From a virus, in the IMG/VR virus record IMGVR_UViG_3300032213_001637, positions 45,022 to 109,021 of that record: a stretch of 64,000 nt of DNA; one strand, written 5' to 3'. A program made the position numbers and the translations under genes. Shown one piece after another: positions 50,838 through 58,639 of this stretch (its first letter is position 1; every line of letters begins with the position of its first letter). The notes beneath the pieces are model-generated. The model ran no database searches. It was given only the letters and a program-made list of their open reading frames with translations, and was not told the origin of the DNA.

Positions 50838-51684
50838 TCATAGGCACCGACATCCTTTCTTCATTTCCACATTCATCACATGAAAAGTTAAAGTTCATAT
50901 CCAAATCCGGAGTTTGTTCCCTAACGTGTGTTCTGAACGCTAAACTATCTCTGGATGGAAGTTCTTGACTCACAAACTTTTGAATTACGTTTCTATCAGA
51001 ATTACCATCAACAGCAATAATCATAGTACGTAGACGAGTTGTTACGTCACTGCTTGAATTTTTGTTAATCTTAACAATTGCCTTAAGTTCGGCATCAATC
51101 ATCAATTCATCTTTATGAGTCAACAACTTATACTTAATTAACTTCTTTGTGTATGGCAACAAAAATTCAAATTCGTTTTGTCCTTTTGTATATGTTGATA
51201 GATCGACTTCTTTGGCTTTCATCAAATTGAGATCGATCTTTCGTTCACCTTCGGTCTGACATTTAGGACATGTTACCTTAACTGGTCCATAGGTATCACC
51301 ATACGCCAACCGTCGTGCGGCAAAGAATATTGCGTTTTTATCACCTACTAAAATATCATCTATCTTTACAGGTGTTACAATCAACGATTCAAGCAATCGA
51401 TCCAATACAATACCTTTTCGGATTAGGTTTTGATTGGTCAAAATATCTTCTTCTCTAGCAGTCATCATCTTGAGTTCAAGATTTCCATTTGATAGTGGAT
51501 GACCGTCTGGATAAAAGTGACCCTGACTAGGAAGTTCGATTATTTCCGTCGGAAAGCTATTTGTCAGTTTATTGGAGGTGCCAGTATTTGTTGTTACTGG
51601 CTGTGACATTGATGGTTGACGTGCAATAGGTGGACCGCCAACAATTGTCGATGGTCGTGTAATGGAAATATTTTCTTCACTCAT
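50803..51684 (-). CDS. 26: gp26-like baseplate/tail assembly protein with zinc ribbon
   Basis: A 293-residue protein. The first 45 residues are Pro/Ser/Thr-rich and disordered. The core has ELPSQGHFYPDGHPL near residues 52-66, an EEDILTNQNLIRKG segment near 77-90 and DILVGDKNAIFFAARRLAYG near 109-128. It has two Cys pairs, CPKCQTEG (about 139-146) and CDECGNEE (about 270-277), that could bind one zinc. This matches T4 gp26/gp51-type hub assembly proteins of distant T4 relatives. Its end overlaps a startless ORF that probably extends it by frameshifting. Confidence 0.7.
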   Translation of the reverse strand: MSEENISITRPSTIVGGPPIARQPSMSQPVTTNTGTSNKLTNSFPTEIIELPSQGHFYPDGHPLSNGNLELKMMTAREEDILTNQNLIRKGIVLDRLLESLIVTPVKIDDILVGDKNAIFFAARRLAYGDTYGPVKVTCPKCQTEGERKIDLNLMKAKEVDLSTYTKGQNEFEFLLPYTKKLIKYKLLTHKDELMIDAELKAIVKINKNSSSDVTTRLRTMIIAVDGNSDRNVIQKFVSQELPSRDSLAFRTHVREQTPDLDMNFNFSCDECGNEERMSVPMTAQFFWPDAGR

Positions 51685-51748
51685 AATAACTCTTTAATGT
51701 AACAATATATAGTATCTCAATAAAACTTTTTGTTATTTTAATTAAGTA

Positions 51749-52096
51749 TCAAGATCCACCTTTTTGTGCAGCTTTCAAATTATTTTCAGCCGCATTTACA
51801 CTATCTTTAGCATTTTTCTCTGCCTTTTTTGCATTATTCAATGCATCTTGTTCATTGCCACTATCATTTCCTCTGGATTCTGCCGCGTCTACCGTATCTG
51901 ACGTTTGTTGTGTACGACTTTGTGCTTGTTGTTCTTTTACTTTGGCAATAGCAACCCGTGTTTGTTGAAGAGCAACATTTTGATCGTGTGCTTTTTTGTT
52001 CAATGTTTCCAATGCGTTTGTGAATTTATCGGAATCAACAACTTCAGATAATACTTCGTTGATAATTGATTTCAATTCTGCTCTTGTAATCTTCAT
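51749..52096 (-). CDS. Small coiled-coil protein
   Basis: A 115-residue protein, almost entirely helical and rich in Ala, Gln, Asn, Lys and Asp. It begins MKITRAELKSIINEVLSEVV, which is similar to the N-terminal helix of the protein at 27797-28468, and continues as a long coiled coil to the C-terminus (AENNLKAAQKGGS). No family is recognised. Its place between tail tube and gp26-like genes suggests a tail-associated or assembly role. A TATAAATA octamer lies 4 nt upstream of the ATG. Confidence 0.5.
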   Translation of the reverse strand: MKITRAELKSIINEVLSEVVDSDKFTNALETLNKKAHDQNVALQQTRVAIAKVKEQQAQSRTQQTSDTVDAAESRGNDSGNEQDALNNAKKAEKNAKDSVNAAENNLKAAQKGGS

Positions 52097-52116
52097 ATGG
52101 TATAAATAGTTACAAT

Positions 52117-52152
52117 AAGAAAAAACCCCACACTTTCGTATGGGGTTTTATT
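52117..52152 (-). terminator. Rho-independent terminator after the tail tube gene
   Basis: Stem AAAACCCCA / TGGGGTTTT (9 bp) with a 10-nt loop, followed on the minus strand by TTTTTC. It lies just after the tail tube stop, so most late transcription may end here, with the downstream genes needing read-through or a promoter in the 50566-52110 region. Confidence 0.8.
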
Positions 52153-52174
52153 AGACCTTAAGTTTACCAATCGA

Positions 52175-52666
52175 TTAATATTGTAGAATACAGTGGTCCA
52201 CAGCCAACGTCATAGTGATATTAAGAGAATCACCACCATTACCCCAATCAAGAGTACCGAATTCTGCACTGACGATCATTGCACCCTTCAATACCCATTC
52301 TTCAACTTTATCGCCAACTGGACCTAGAACTGAAATTGTACAGTCTTTCTTATAGAAATCAAGATATCCGTCACGTCCGGTAACAGATTCGTGATGTAGG
52401 CGGACCCATTCCATGACAGCTTGTGCACCAGATGGTGCGATTGGATCATAAAGTTCAATTTGCATATCACCCCAAGTGGTTTTACCCTTGTAGGTACGTT
52501 GAATGTTGATATAATCAATCGTTTTCTTTTCTTGAGTTAGTTTTGGACGATCAGTTTTCTTGATGATGAATGAAGGAATACCGTCAAGACTGAAAATGAA
52601 ACGGTTTTGAACCTTGGGTTCAAACACCGTGTAGAACATCTCATTTGGATTTAGTAGGTCTGCCAT
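52175..52666 (-). CDS. 19: Tail tube protein (gp19-like)
   Basis: A 163-residue protein. The pattern NRFIFSLDGIPSFIIKKTDRP near residues 21-41, then IDYINIQRTYKGKTTWGDMQ and a IELYDPIAPSGAQAVMEWVR segment, is characteristic of contractile-tail tube proteins of the T4 gp19 type. Length equals T4 gp19 (163). Subunits stack as hexamers inside the sheath. It is followed by a strong terminator, consistent with very high expression. Confidence 0.9.
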   Translation of the reverse strand: MADLLNPNEMFYTVFEPKVQNRFIFSLDGIPSFIIKKTDRPKLTQEKKTIDYINIQRTYKGKTTWGDMQIELYDPIAPSGAQAVMEWVRLHHESVTGRDGYLDFYKKDCTISVLGPVGDKVEEWVLKGAMIVSAEFGTLDWGNGGDSLNITMTLAVDHCILQY

Positions 52667-52738
52667 ATGTTATATTGGTTAGTTGATAATAAATATGAAT
52701 GATAAATTGTTATTGTTGAAAAAGTTTAAAAAAATACG

Positions 52739-53428
52739 TTATTTGGTTTCTTTTAAAGAAAGTTTCATGTCGTACACTTTATTAACTGCTGTTTTTAAAT
52801 TGTCTAAATGACCACGGTTTCTTAATAATTTAAACACTATATTCTCAATGCTAAACTCTCCGCTCTTGATCAAACCAGATTCACGCATATCATATACCGC
52901 CTTTAATACACGCTTCAAATCTTCCAAATTGTTTGATTTAATCGCGTTCTTGATTTGAAGAGACATGTCAGTATATTTTTTCTGAATGCCATTCTTATCC
53001 AAATTCAAATTCAACTTTTGTGGTACTTTTATCCACTTATTATTAAGAATACTATAGATACCCATCGCTCTATTCTTTTCAGTGACATCTTGAATATACA
53101 ATTCTACTCTATGATTTTTAATCTGAATATCGTGGTTTTTATTCCAGTTAGCTTTGATACTGTCAACCATCTTTTTAACAAGTTCACGTTCCATTGATAG
53201 TTTGTTGAAATCTATCAGTACGTGAACGTCAACATCACTATTTGGACCCCAATTATAGTTAGCCGCGCTTCCAAGAACATAAATATCCTGAATCGGTGAT
53301 GTTAATTCAGACTCGGCATAAAAGTCCTGTGCAACCTTTAGTAAAGCGTCACGAACTTCTGGCTTTATTGTTTTATCATTGTTCCAAATATTTGGATTAA
53401 GTGTATCGTTGTAAATTCGTGCTTTCAT
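52739..53428 (-). CDS. Nucleotidyltransferase-domain protein
   Basis: A 229-residue protein with the DNA polymerase beta-type nucleotidyltransferase core: VLGSAANYNWGPNSDVDVHV at residues 51-70 (Gly53-Ser54 and Asp65/Asp67), with HRVELYI near residue 103 as a possible third carboxylate. The C-terminal 100 residues are helical (KDLKRVLK-like, FSIENIVFKLLRNRG). Such enzymes transfer nucleotides to RNA, protein or small molecules. Its substrate here is unknown. It lies within the tail module, 1 nt after the HAD-like gene. Confidence 0.75.
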   Translation of the reverse strand: MKARIYNDTLNPNIWNNDKTIKPEVRDALLKVAQDFYAESELTSPIQDIYVLGSAANYNWGPNSDVDVHVLIDFNKLSMERELVKKMVDSIKANWNKNHDIQIKNHRVELYIQDVTEKNRAMGIYSILNNKWIKVPQKLNLNLDKNGIQKKYTDMSLQIKNAIKSNNLEDLKRVLKAVYDMRESGLIKSGEFSIENIVFKLLRNRGHLDNLKTAVNKVYDMKLSLKETK

Positions 53429-53429
53429 A

Positions 53430-54053
53430 TTATATGTTTGACCGACTATATCCGTAACTTTCCTGTGTTATTCCCAAAACTCTTTTGAGTTGCATTATGC
53501 TATCTGTTGCGTTTTTGTGTTCAACAGCAGTTCCTCCTTTTGCTCTCCACTGAGCAATATTTGAAGGAAGATCATCAATCAGTATATGGTTTGGTCCCAA
53601 TGCATATTGTTGTTTAGCTTCTGAACTATCTACTAAAATTATGTTTTCATCCTTTGGAACAGGACTCAATTCGATAGACAACCATCTACGTTTTCCAATT
53701 TCCGCACTATTGCTTTTGGATCTTCTGGATGAAGTGCTGCTTAAAATCTTAACTGGATATCCCAATGAAGTTATAAACTTCCACAAAACATCACAATCGG
53801 TTGTTTTTGGTAACGTTGCCCACCAATCAACACCGTTATTTGGACTGTTCCAAATCAACTTCCACAGATCATCTGTGCGTCCTTCCGCATCAAACTGATC
53901 GGCAGATTTTCCTCCTGATAATGACTTGAACCCGACATCAAAATCCGCTAGTACGCCGTCCATATCACAATAAATAACCGTAGAATTTTCATCTTCGGTT
54001 TCCAATAAGTTATGGTCAAAAACTTCAGGGACAGCTTTTTTTAACGGTATCAT
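53430..54053 (-). CDS. HAD-superfamily 5'-nucleotidase-like phosphatase
   Basis: A 207-residue protein. The HAD motif I is YCDMDGVLADFD with nucleophile Asp30 and Asp32. VKILSSTSSRRS provides motif II, with Arg/Lys residues after it (KRRW), and HILIDDLPSNIAQW provides motif III/IV acidic residues. It may dephosphorylate nucleotides. The frame extends to 54116, but ATG 54053 has a TATAAATA octamer 4 nt upstream, as have neighbouring genes, and gives a normal HAD N-terminus. Neither start has a clear Shine-Dalgarno site. Confidence 0.75.
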   Translation of the reverse strand: MIPLKKAVPEVFDHNLLETEDENSTVIYCDMDGVLADFDVGFKSLSGGKSADQFDAEGRTDDLWKLIWNSPNNGVDWWATLPKTTDCDVLWKFITSLGYPVKILSSTSSRRSKSNSAEIGKRRWLSIELSPVPKDENIILVDSSEAKQQYALGPNHILIDDLPSNIAQWRAKGGTAVEHKNATDSIMQLKRVLGITQESYGYSRSNI

Positions 54054-54137
54054 TGAGTATAAATATGTCAGAAAGATCATAACATCTTGACAAACTGCAA
54101 ATTTACCCATAAGCATTGCAGCGCAACAAGCGAATCG

Positions 54138-54338
54138 TTAAACTTTCAAAACATTAATCAATATATTTTTAGAGTTTATGGCATTAATAGTTAAGTTACT
54201 ATCAGTAGTTGGTTGTGTAGGCGCTTTAAGCGTCCACTTTAATTCAGTATTGCCAACCTGACCATAATCTGGTCCAGATACGACATGACTTAGATTATTG
54301 TCGTCATAAACATCAAATTTATCTTGGTCATCTTCCAC
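54138..54338 (-). CDS. Small acidic hypothetical protein
   Basis: A 66-residue protein from a GTG start at 54338. It is acidic at the N-terminus (EDDQDKFDVYDDNNLSHVVS), then beta-rich (TELKWTLKAPTQ, NLTINAINSKNILINVLKV). No family recognised. It lies between the sheath terminator and the HAD gene. A TATAAATA octamer precedes the start by 3 nt. The beta-rich C-terminus suggests a small structural or virion-decoration protein. Confidence 0.4.
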   Translation of the reverse strand: MEDDQDKFDVYDDNNLSHVVSGPDYGQVGNTELKWTLKAPTQPTTDSNLTINAINSKNILINVLKV

Positions 54339-54361
54339 TTATATAAATAGGAAAACAAGTG

Positions 54362-54419
54362 TTAACGCAATAAAAAACCCCGCTTTTTAGGGCGGGGTTT
54401 GATTAATCCGTTGCGTTAA
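54362..54419 (-). terminator. Rho-independent terminator after the sheath gene
   Basis: An inner GC-rich stem (AAACCCCGC / GCGGGGTTT) with a short loop is followed on the minus strand by TTTTTTATT. An outer inverted repeat, TTAACGCAA (54362-54370) / TTGCGTTAA (54411-54419), encloses it, so the complete structure is a long two-part stem. It lies immediately after the sheath stop codon. Confidence 0.88.
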
Positions 54420-57400
54420 TTAAGCACCGAAGGATGCACCCGTAGGCAAGATGTTGAAATCAAGAATGATAAATTCAGCAGTCTTGGTTGGTTGTAGAAA
54501 AATCTGTCCATATAAGATATTTCTATCAATCAAGTCAGGGGTGTTGTTGGTCTCGTCCATCTTAACTTGGAAAGCGTACAAACCACTACGTGATTGTACT
54601 TGTTCAAGATAAGGATTGACGATACTCAAGAAACGATTACGTGTATTTGCCACGTTCTGTTCGAATACCAAGAAACGTGAACTTGAAGCAATGAACTTCT
54701 TCAAGTTGATCATCAAACGACGAACGTTAATACGATCCAATGCGCTTGGTGCGATTTGAAGAGTCTTTTGACCCCATACACAGATTCCCTGACCGGGGAA
54801 TGCTGCAATTGGGTTAACACGACCTTCATATAGTGTATCACGTTCACCGTGTGTCAAACGATCCAACACTTGAACGGCTTGGGTAATACCACCACGGTTC
54901 AAACCGGCTGGAGCAAACCATTCAGCAGAAGACTTATCGTTTGCGGCGTAAATGGCAGGCAGAACAACAGATGGAGGTACACTAATAATCTTGTTCATGT
55001 TGGTATCAAGAATCTTGACCCATGGATAGTACGTAGCAGCGTAACTGCTATCGATTGTATTGGCAACGTTAATTGCCGCGTCAATCAATCCAGTGCTTTG
55101 ATTGCTCTTAGGAAACACCACGTTATCCATGATGTAGAAACAATCACCACGTGCTTCACACATATCAATTGTCAACTGTGCCACATAACTGTGGTGTTGA
55201 TAAAAGATACCCGGAGTGACGATCAAGTTAATATCGAACTCGTCAGCATTACCCAACGCACCGATACACTGTCTGTAAGCAACACTGCCTGGACTTGTAA
55301 TGTTAGTACAATTCAAACCTTGAGTATTGCCTGGAATGATATCAGATCCAACGTTAATTGGAATTGCTGGTGATTGACCATCAAATCCGCCTTGGAAGCC
55401 AAATACGAACTTACGCATCTTCACACGGGTTGATTCGTATGCAGCGTCATAAGTTGATGGAACACCACCACTATCGTTTTGAACGTCTGGTTGTTTAGAA
55501 CCAGTTAGATTGTGTGTATCACCGGTTTCAAGATCGAATACAACGTTATTGCCAATTGAAGTGAAACCTTCATAAGCAGGTAACGGAGCGAAGTATTGAA
55601 GATTGTCGTTATGTACGCTATATACACCCACAGATGATGTAGGATACAATGACAACAAATCGTCTGCTGCACCCACTGGGGGTTCACCAAACACGATACC
55701 AGATGGATATTTACCCGGAGCCGTTGAGTAAGTTGAAGCGCGGGTGAATTGTACTGGTGGCAAGAATCCGCCAACGTTACCACCGATTGGTGTAGCAAGA
55801 GCGTCAAATCCATAAGGAATTACGGCTTCTGGATACACATTTTCAGTCATTTCAATACGAACATACTTACTCAAGTTAGCATAAGTACCGAATTCAATGA
55901 TCTTACCGGAGAAAGCAATGTAGTTGTAACGATCACCAATACGGCGAGCGATAAAGTTACTGCTATCTGGATCAAGATTCAAGTTTTGGAAACGTTCCAA
56001 GTACTTAGGATTCTTATCAGTATCACTAAATCTACGTACACTCAATGTGAATGAACCATAGTCACTTCCAGCAACAGTACCAGCAAGTTTTACGTCACTG
56101 ATTTCAACCTTGTAGGATGTGTTCGTATTGGTTCCGTCAGCGAGTGTGTGTAGACGAAATAGTGGGAAACGTTGTGGGCGAGCTGTTATATCAGATGTAC
56201 CAGTAAATGGTGCAACTTGTTGTGAGTTAACCCATGGTGTTGTTGCCCACTTCAAACTAAAGTCACTGTAACCAGTTGTTGGTGTGTAACCAAAGTCATC
56301 GGTAAGCTTCAATGGATTACCATTGAATTGAACTTTATTCTCAGCACCAACTGGAGTATATGGAGCTTCACTTCCTACAATCTTCCAACCGTCAGACGGA
56401 TCAGTTGATTCTTCTGCGATACGAGCAATCGTATCCTTGAAGATATTGTAGAGATATGCAGCTTCAATCTTTTGACCAGCAACTTGTTTTGCCGGATCAC
56501 CAGCGGTTGGATCAGATCCAAACACATTGGTGATATAGTTTGAACTTGCTGGATCCAATGATAATTCATAGATTCCATAACTTCCACTTGAACCACCGAT
56601 GTTATAACGCAAATCAAGAACATAGTCTTGTGCGGTTGGATCTTCACTACCACTATACAAACCAGAGGTTGCAATCTTCTTGCTCAACACCGAACCCTCG
56701 AAACCATATACAACTTGTGACAACTTGTTGTTAGCATCAGATTGAATGGTTGCATTTTGGGTATTAGCAAGAACTGCAAGTACAACTGCTTCACGAGCAG
56801 CGCCTGGATTACAAGGATCTCCACCAGAAACAACAGTTTCAGTGAATGTGGTGAACTTACCAAAACTACCAGTAATGTTACAGGTCAATTGAATTTGAAC
56901 ACCGCAACTATTCGTTGGACGATACTTGGCAAAATTGATACTGTTAATGATAACAGAAGATGCATCACCAGATACTGGGAAGTCATCACTCAACTTAACC
57001 AAACTGCTTGTGGTTGCTAAACTACCCGATAATTTACCACTTTGTTCAGCAAGAGCACGCAACAACTTGGCTTCAGCGCTGATTGTCAAGTCACCTTGAT
57101 AACTGGAGCTAATTTCAAATGAAGCGGCATTAAACGTAAGATTCACATCACCGATATAACGAGTGGTGTATGTCTTGTTACCAGATGTGCCTGGTGGGTT
57201 ATATGTTGAGAATGAACTGGTTTCGAAGTTTGCGTACAAACTACCGGTAACAGTCAATATCTCAGTACCAGCACTTGAACTAACGTATTGTACGTTAACT
57301 GTAATATCATCTGGATCAAGTGCGATATATGATGAATCCGCAGTTCCCAACGCGGTAAATGAACCACTTTGTGTTGCGCGGTTATAATATCCCGGAATAG

Positions 57401-57728
57401 CGTAGATAACAAACGGACTATCTTGTTTATATCCGGTTAAAGCACCTACACGACAAATGGTAACTAGACCTTGTTCTTGTAGATACTGTTTGGCTGTGTA
57501 TGGGCCGTAATATACGCCGTCCGATACACCGAATTTTTCTTCTAACTCAGCTACGCTGGTGACAATCGTTGGAGCAAACCCCGGTCCCTTTGGAAAGGGA
57601 GCGACAATGGCCCCACCGATATCAGAAACGCCCTGAGCAAGTCCTGATAGATCGTTTTCACGACTGAAAACGCCTGGACTCACAATTTTATCATGTGGGG
57701 TAAATGTTCCCCCTTCTGTAATTGGCAT
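54420..57728 (-). CDS. 18: Tail sheath protein (gp18-like), unusually long
   Basis: A 1102-residue contractile sheath protein. The N-terminus shows the sheath pattern KIVSPGVFSRENDLSGLAQG, then GGAIVAPFPKGP and a YLQEQGLVTICRVGALTGY stretch. The conserved C-terminal assembly domain has AAFPGQGICVWGQKTLQ, LDRINVRRLMINLKKFI, RFLVFEQNVANTRNRF and a QVKMDETNN end. T4 gp18 is 659 residues, so about 400 residues are inserted, mostly beta-rich and Ser/Thr/Gly-rich (about 100-600), probably surface domains. GAAAGGAAAT precedes the start. Upstream is a 95-nt AT-rich gap with a hairpin. Confidence 0.92.
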   Translation of the reverse strand: MPITEGGTFTPHDKIVSPGVFSRENDLSGLAQGVSDIGGAIVAPFPKGPGFAPTIVTSVAELEEKFGVSDGVYYGPYTAKQYLQEQGLVTICRVGALTGYKQDSPFVIYAIPGYYNRATQSGSFTALGTADSSYIALDPDDITVNVQYVSSSAGTEILTVTGSLYANFETSSFSTYNPPGTSGNKTYTTRYIGDVNLTFNAASFEISSSYQGDLTISAEAKLLRALAEQSGKLSGSLATTSSLVKLSDDFPVSGDASSVIINSINFAKYRPTNSCGVQIQLTCNITGSFGKFTTFTETVVSGGDPCNPGAAREAVVLAVLANTQNATIQSDANNKLSQVVYGFEGSVLSKKIATSGLYSGSEDPTAQDYVLDLRYNIGGSSGSYGIYELSLDPASSNYITNVFGSDPTAGDPAKQVAGQKIEAAYLYNIFKDTIARIAEESTDPSDGWKIVGSEAPYTPVGAENKVQFNGNPLKLTDDFGYTPTTGYSDFSLKWATTPWVNSQQVAPFTGTSDITARPQRFPLFRLHTLADGTNTNTSYKVEISDVKLAGTVAGSDYGSFTLSVRRFSDTDKNPKYLERFQNLNLDPDSSNFIARRIGDRYNYIAFSGKIIEFGTYANLSKYVRIEMTENVYPEAVIPYGFDALATPIGGNVGGFLPPVQFTRASTYSTAPGKYPSGIVFGEPPVGAADDLLSLYPTSSVGVYSVHNDNLQYFAPLPAYEGFTSIGNNVVFDLETGDTHNLTGSKQPDVQNDSGGVPSTYDAAYESTRVKMRKFVFGFQGGFDGQSPAIPINVGSDIIPGNTQGLNCTNITSPGSVAYRQCIGALGNADEFDINLIVTPGIFYQHHSYVAQLTIDMCEARGDCFYIMDNVVFPKSNQSTGLIDAAINVANTIDSSYAATYYPWVKILDTNMNKIISVPPSVVLPAIYAANDKSSAEWFAPAGLNRGGITQAVQVLDRLTHGERDTLYEGRVNPIAAFPGQGICVWGQKTLQIAPSALDRINVRRLMINLKKFIASSSRFLVFEQNVANTRNRFLSIVNPYLEQVQSRSGLYAFQVKMDETNNTPDLIDRNILYGQIFLQPTKTAEFIILDFNILPTGASFGA

Positions 57729-57758
57729 ATGCTAAATTTCCTTTCGATTGGTTAAGTT

Positions 57759-57777
57759 TTGTATGAGACGCATACAA
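57759..57777 (-). promoter_or_regulatory. Inverted repeat upstream of the sheath gene
   Basis: A 7-bp perfect inverted repeat (TTGTATG / CATACAA, 5-nt loop) lies 30 nt upstream of the sheath ATG in the 95-nt gap 57729-57823. A TATAAATA octamer (57789-57796) lies just beyond it. It has no T-run of the right polarity for a terminator. It may be an operator or a leader stem. Confidence 0.4.
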
Positions 57778-57823
57778 AAAACTCTAAATATAAATATTTC
57801 TAAAAATATGAAAGACTACATAT

Positions 57824-58639
57824 TTATATTTTAAGACTATTTTTTAGTGTGTAATTTATTGCATTAATCACATCTGCATCACTTATGGTATATGTACACT
57901 CATGTTGTCTATATGTTCCTTTGTAATGTGGACACCATATATCTTCCCATTTTATTTCTAAGTTATTATCGTTATAACAGCCAAAACAAATACTATCATC
58001 TGATGGACCCAACCGAACAATATTACTATTAAACTCAAAATAACGCTTGGTATGACCACTTATCATGATCACAGGTACACCCAAACACCATGCCAACCAC
58101 GCTAATCCGGAACTAACACCTATATAAACAGAAGAACTATATATCAAATCACACACTTGCAACAGATCCAAACCAGTACAATCAGTGACATTTGATAATA
58201 AAGTTGGTTCATTCGATATTGCAATTGGATCGTATCCTATAGTTTTAACATATTGCGTCGTCTTAAACCATCCAATAGGATTATTCCACGATTTACAATA
58301 GTTACTTCCATATTCAGAAAAAGTAATCGTTTTACCCGGCGTCTTTTTAAGTTTGGATAGATTAAACCTCGGACGTTGTTCAACATAATCAACCCCCAAT
58401 GCGTGCGCAGATGACCATTGTAGAGGTTTTTCACGATCAAACACATCAATTACTATCTTCTTGTCATAAGAAGACGGTATTTCAAATTTCAGGTTAGGAT
58501 AAGAGTCCGCAAATAAATTTTTATAATAAAAGTTTGTATAGACATCCCAACCGTATTTCTCTCTTGCAATATCAATATAAGGCAACCACGCAATGCCGTC
58601 ACCCAATTGGTTGCTTTCAAGATGTACGTATACTTTCAT
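57824..58639 (-). CDS. Autotransporter-heptosyltransferase-like protein (GT9/BAHT-type)
   Basis: A 271-residue protein. The N-terminus NQLGDGIAWLPYIDIAREKYG (residues 10-30) and the donor-domain YIGVSSGLAWLAWCLGVPV (about 172-190) plus SGHT are of the heptosyltransferase (GT9) type. The C-terminus has Cys218-x2-Cys221, Cys236-Pro and Cys248, the arrangement of the iron-binding cysteines of bacterial autotransporter heptosyltransferases (TibC-like), which glycosylate serines of surface proteins. It overlaps the next gene by 23 nt. The phage target may be a virion protein; this is inferred. Confidence 0.78.
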   Translation of the reverse strand: MKVYVHLESNQLGDGIAWLPYIDIAREKYGWDVYTNFYYKNLFADSYPNLKFEIPSSYDKKIVIDVFDREKPLQWSSAHALGVDYVEQRPRFNLSKLKKTPGKTITFSEYGSNYCKSWNNPIGWFKTTQYVKTIGYDPIAISNEPTLLSNVTDCTGLDLLQVCDLIYSSSVYIGVSSGLAWLAWCLGVPVIMISGHTKRYFEFNSNIVRLGPSDDSICFGCYNDNNLEIKWEDIWCPHYKGTYRQHECTYTISDADVINAINYTLKNSLKI

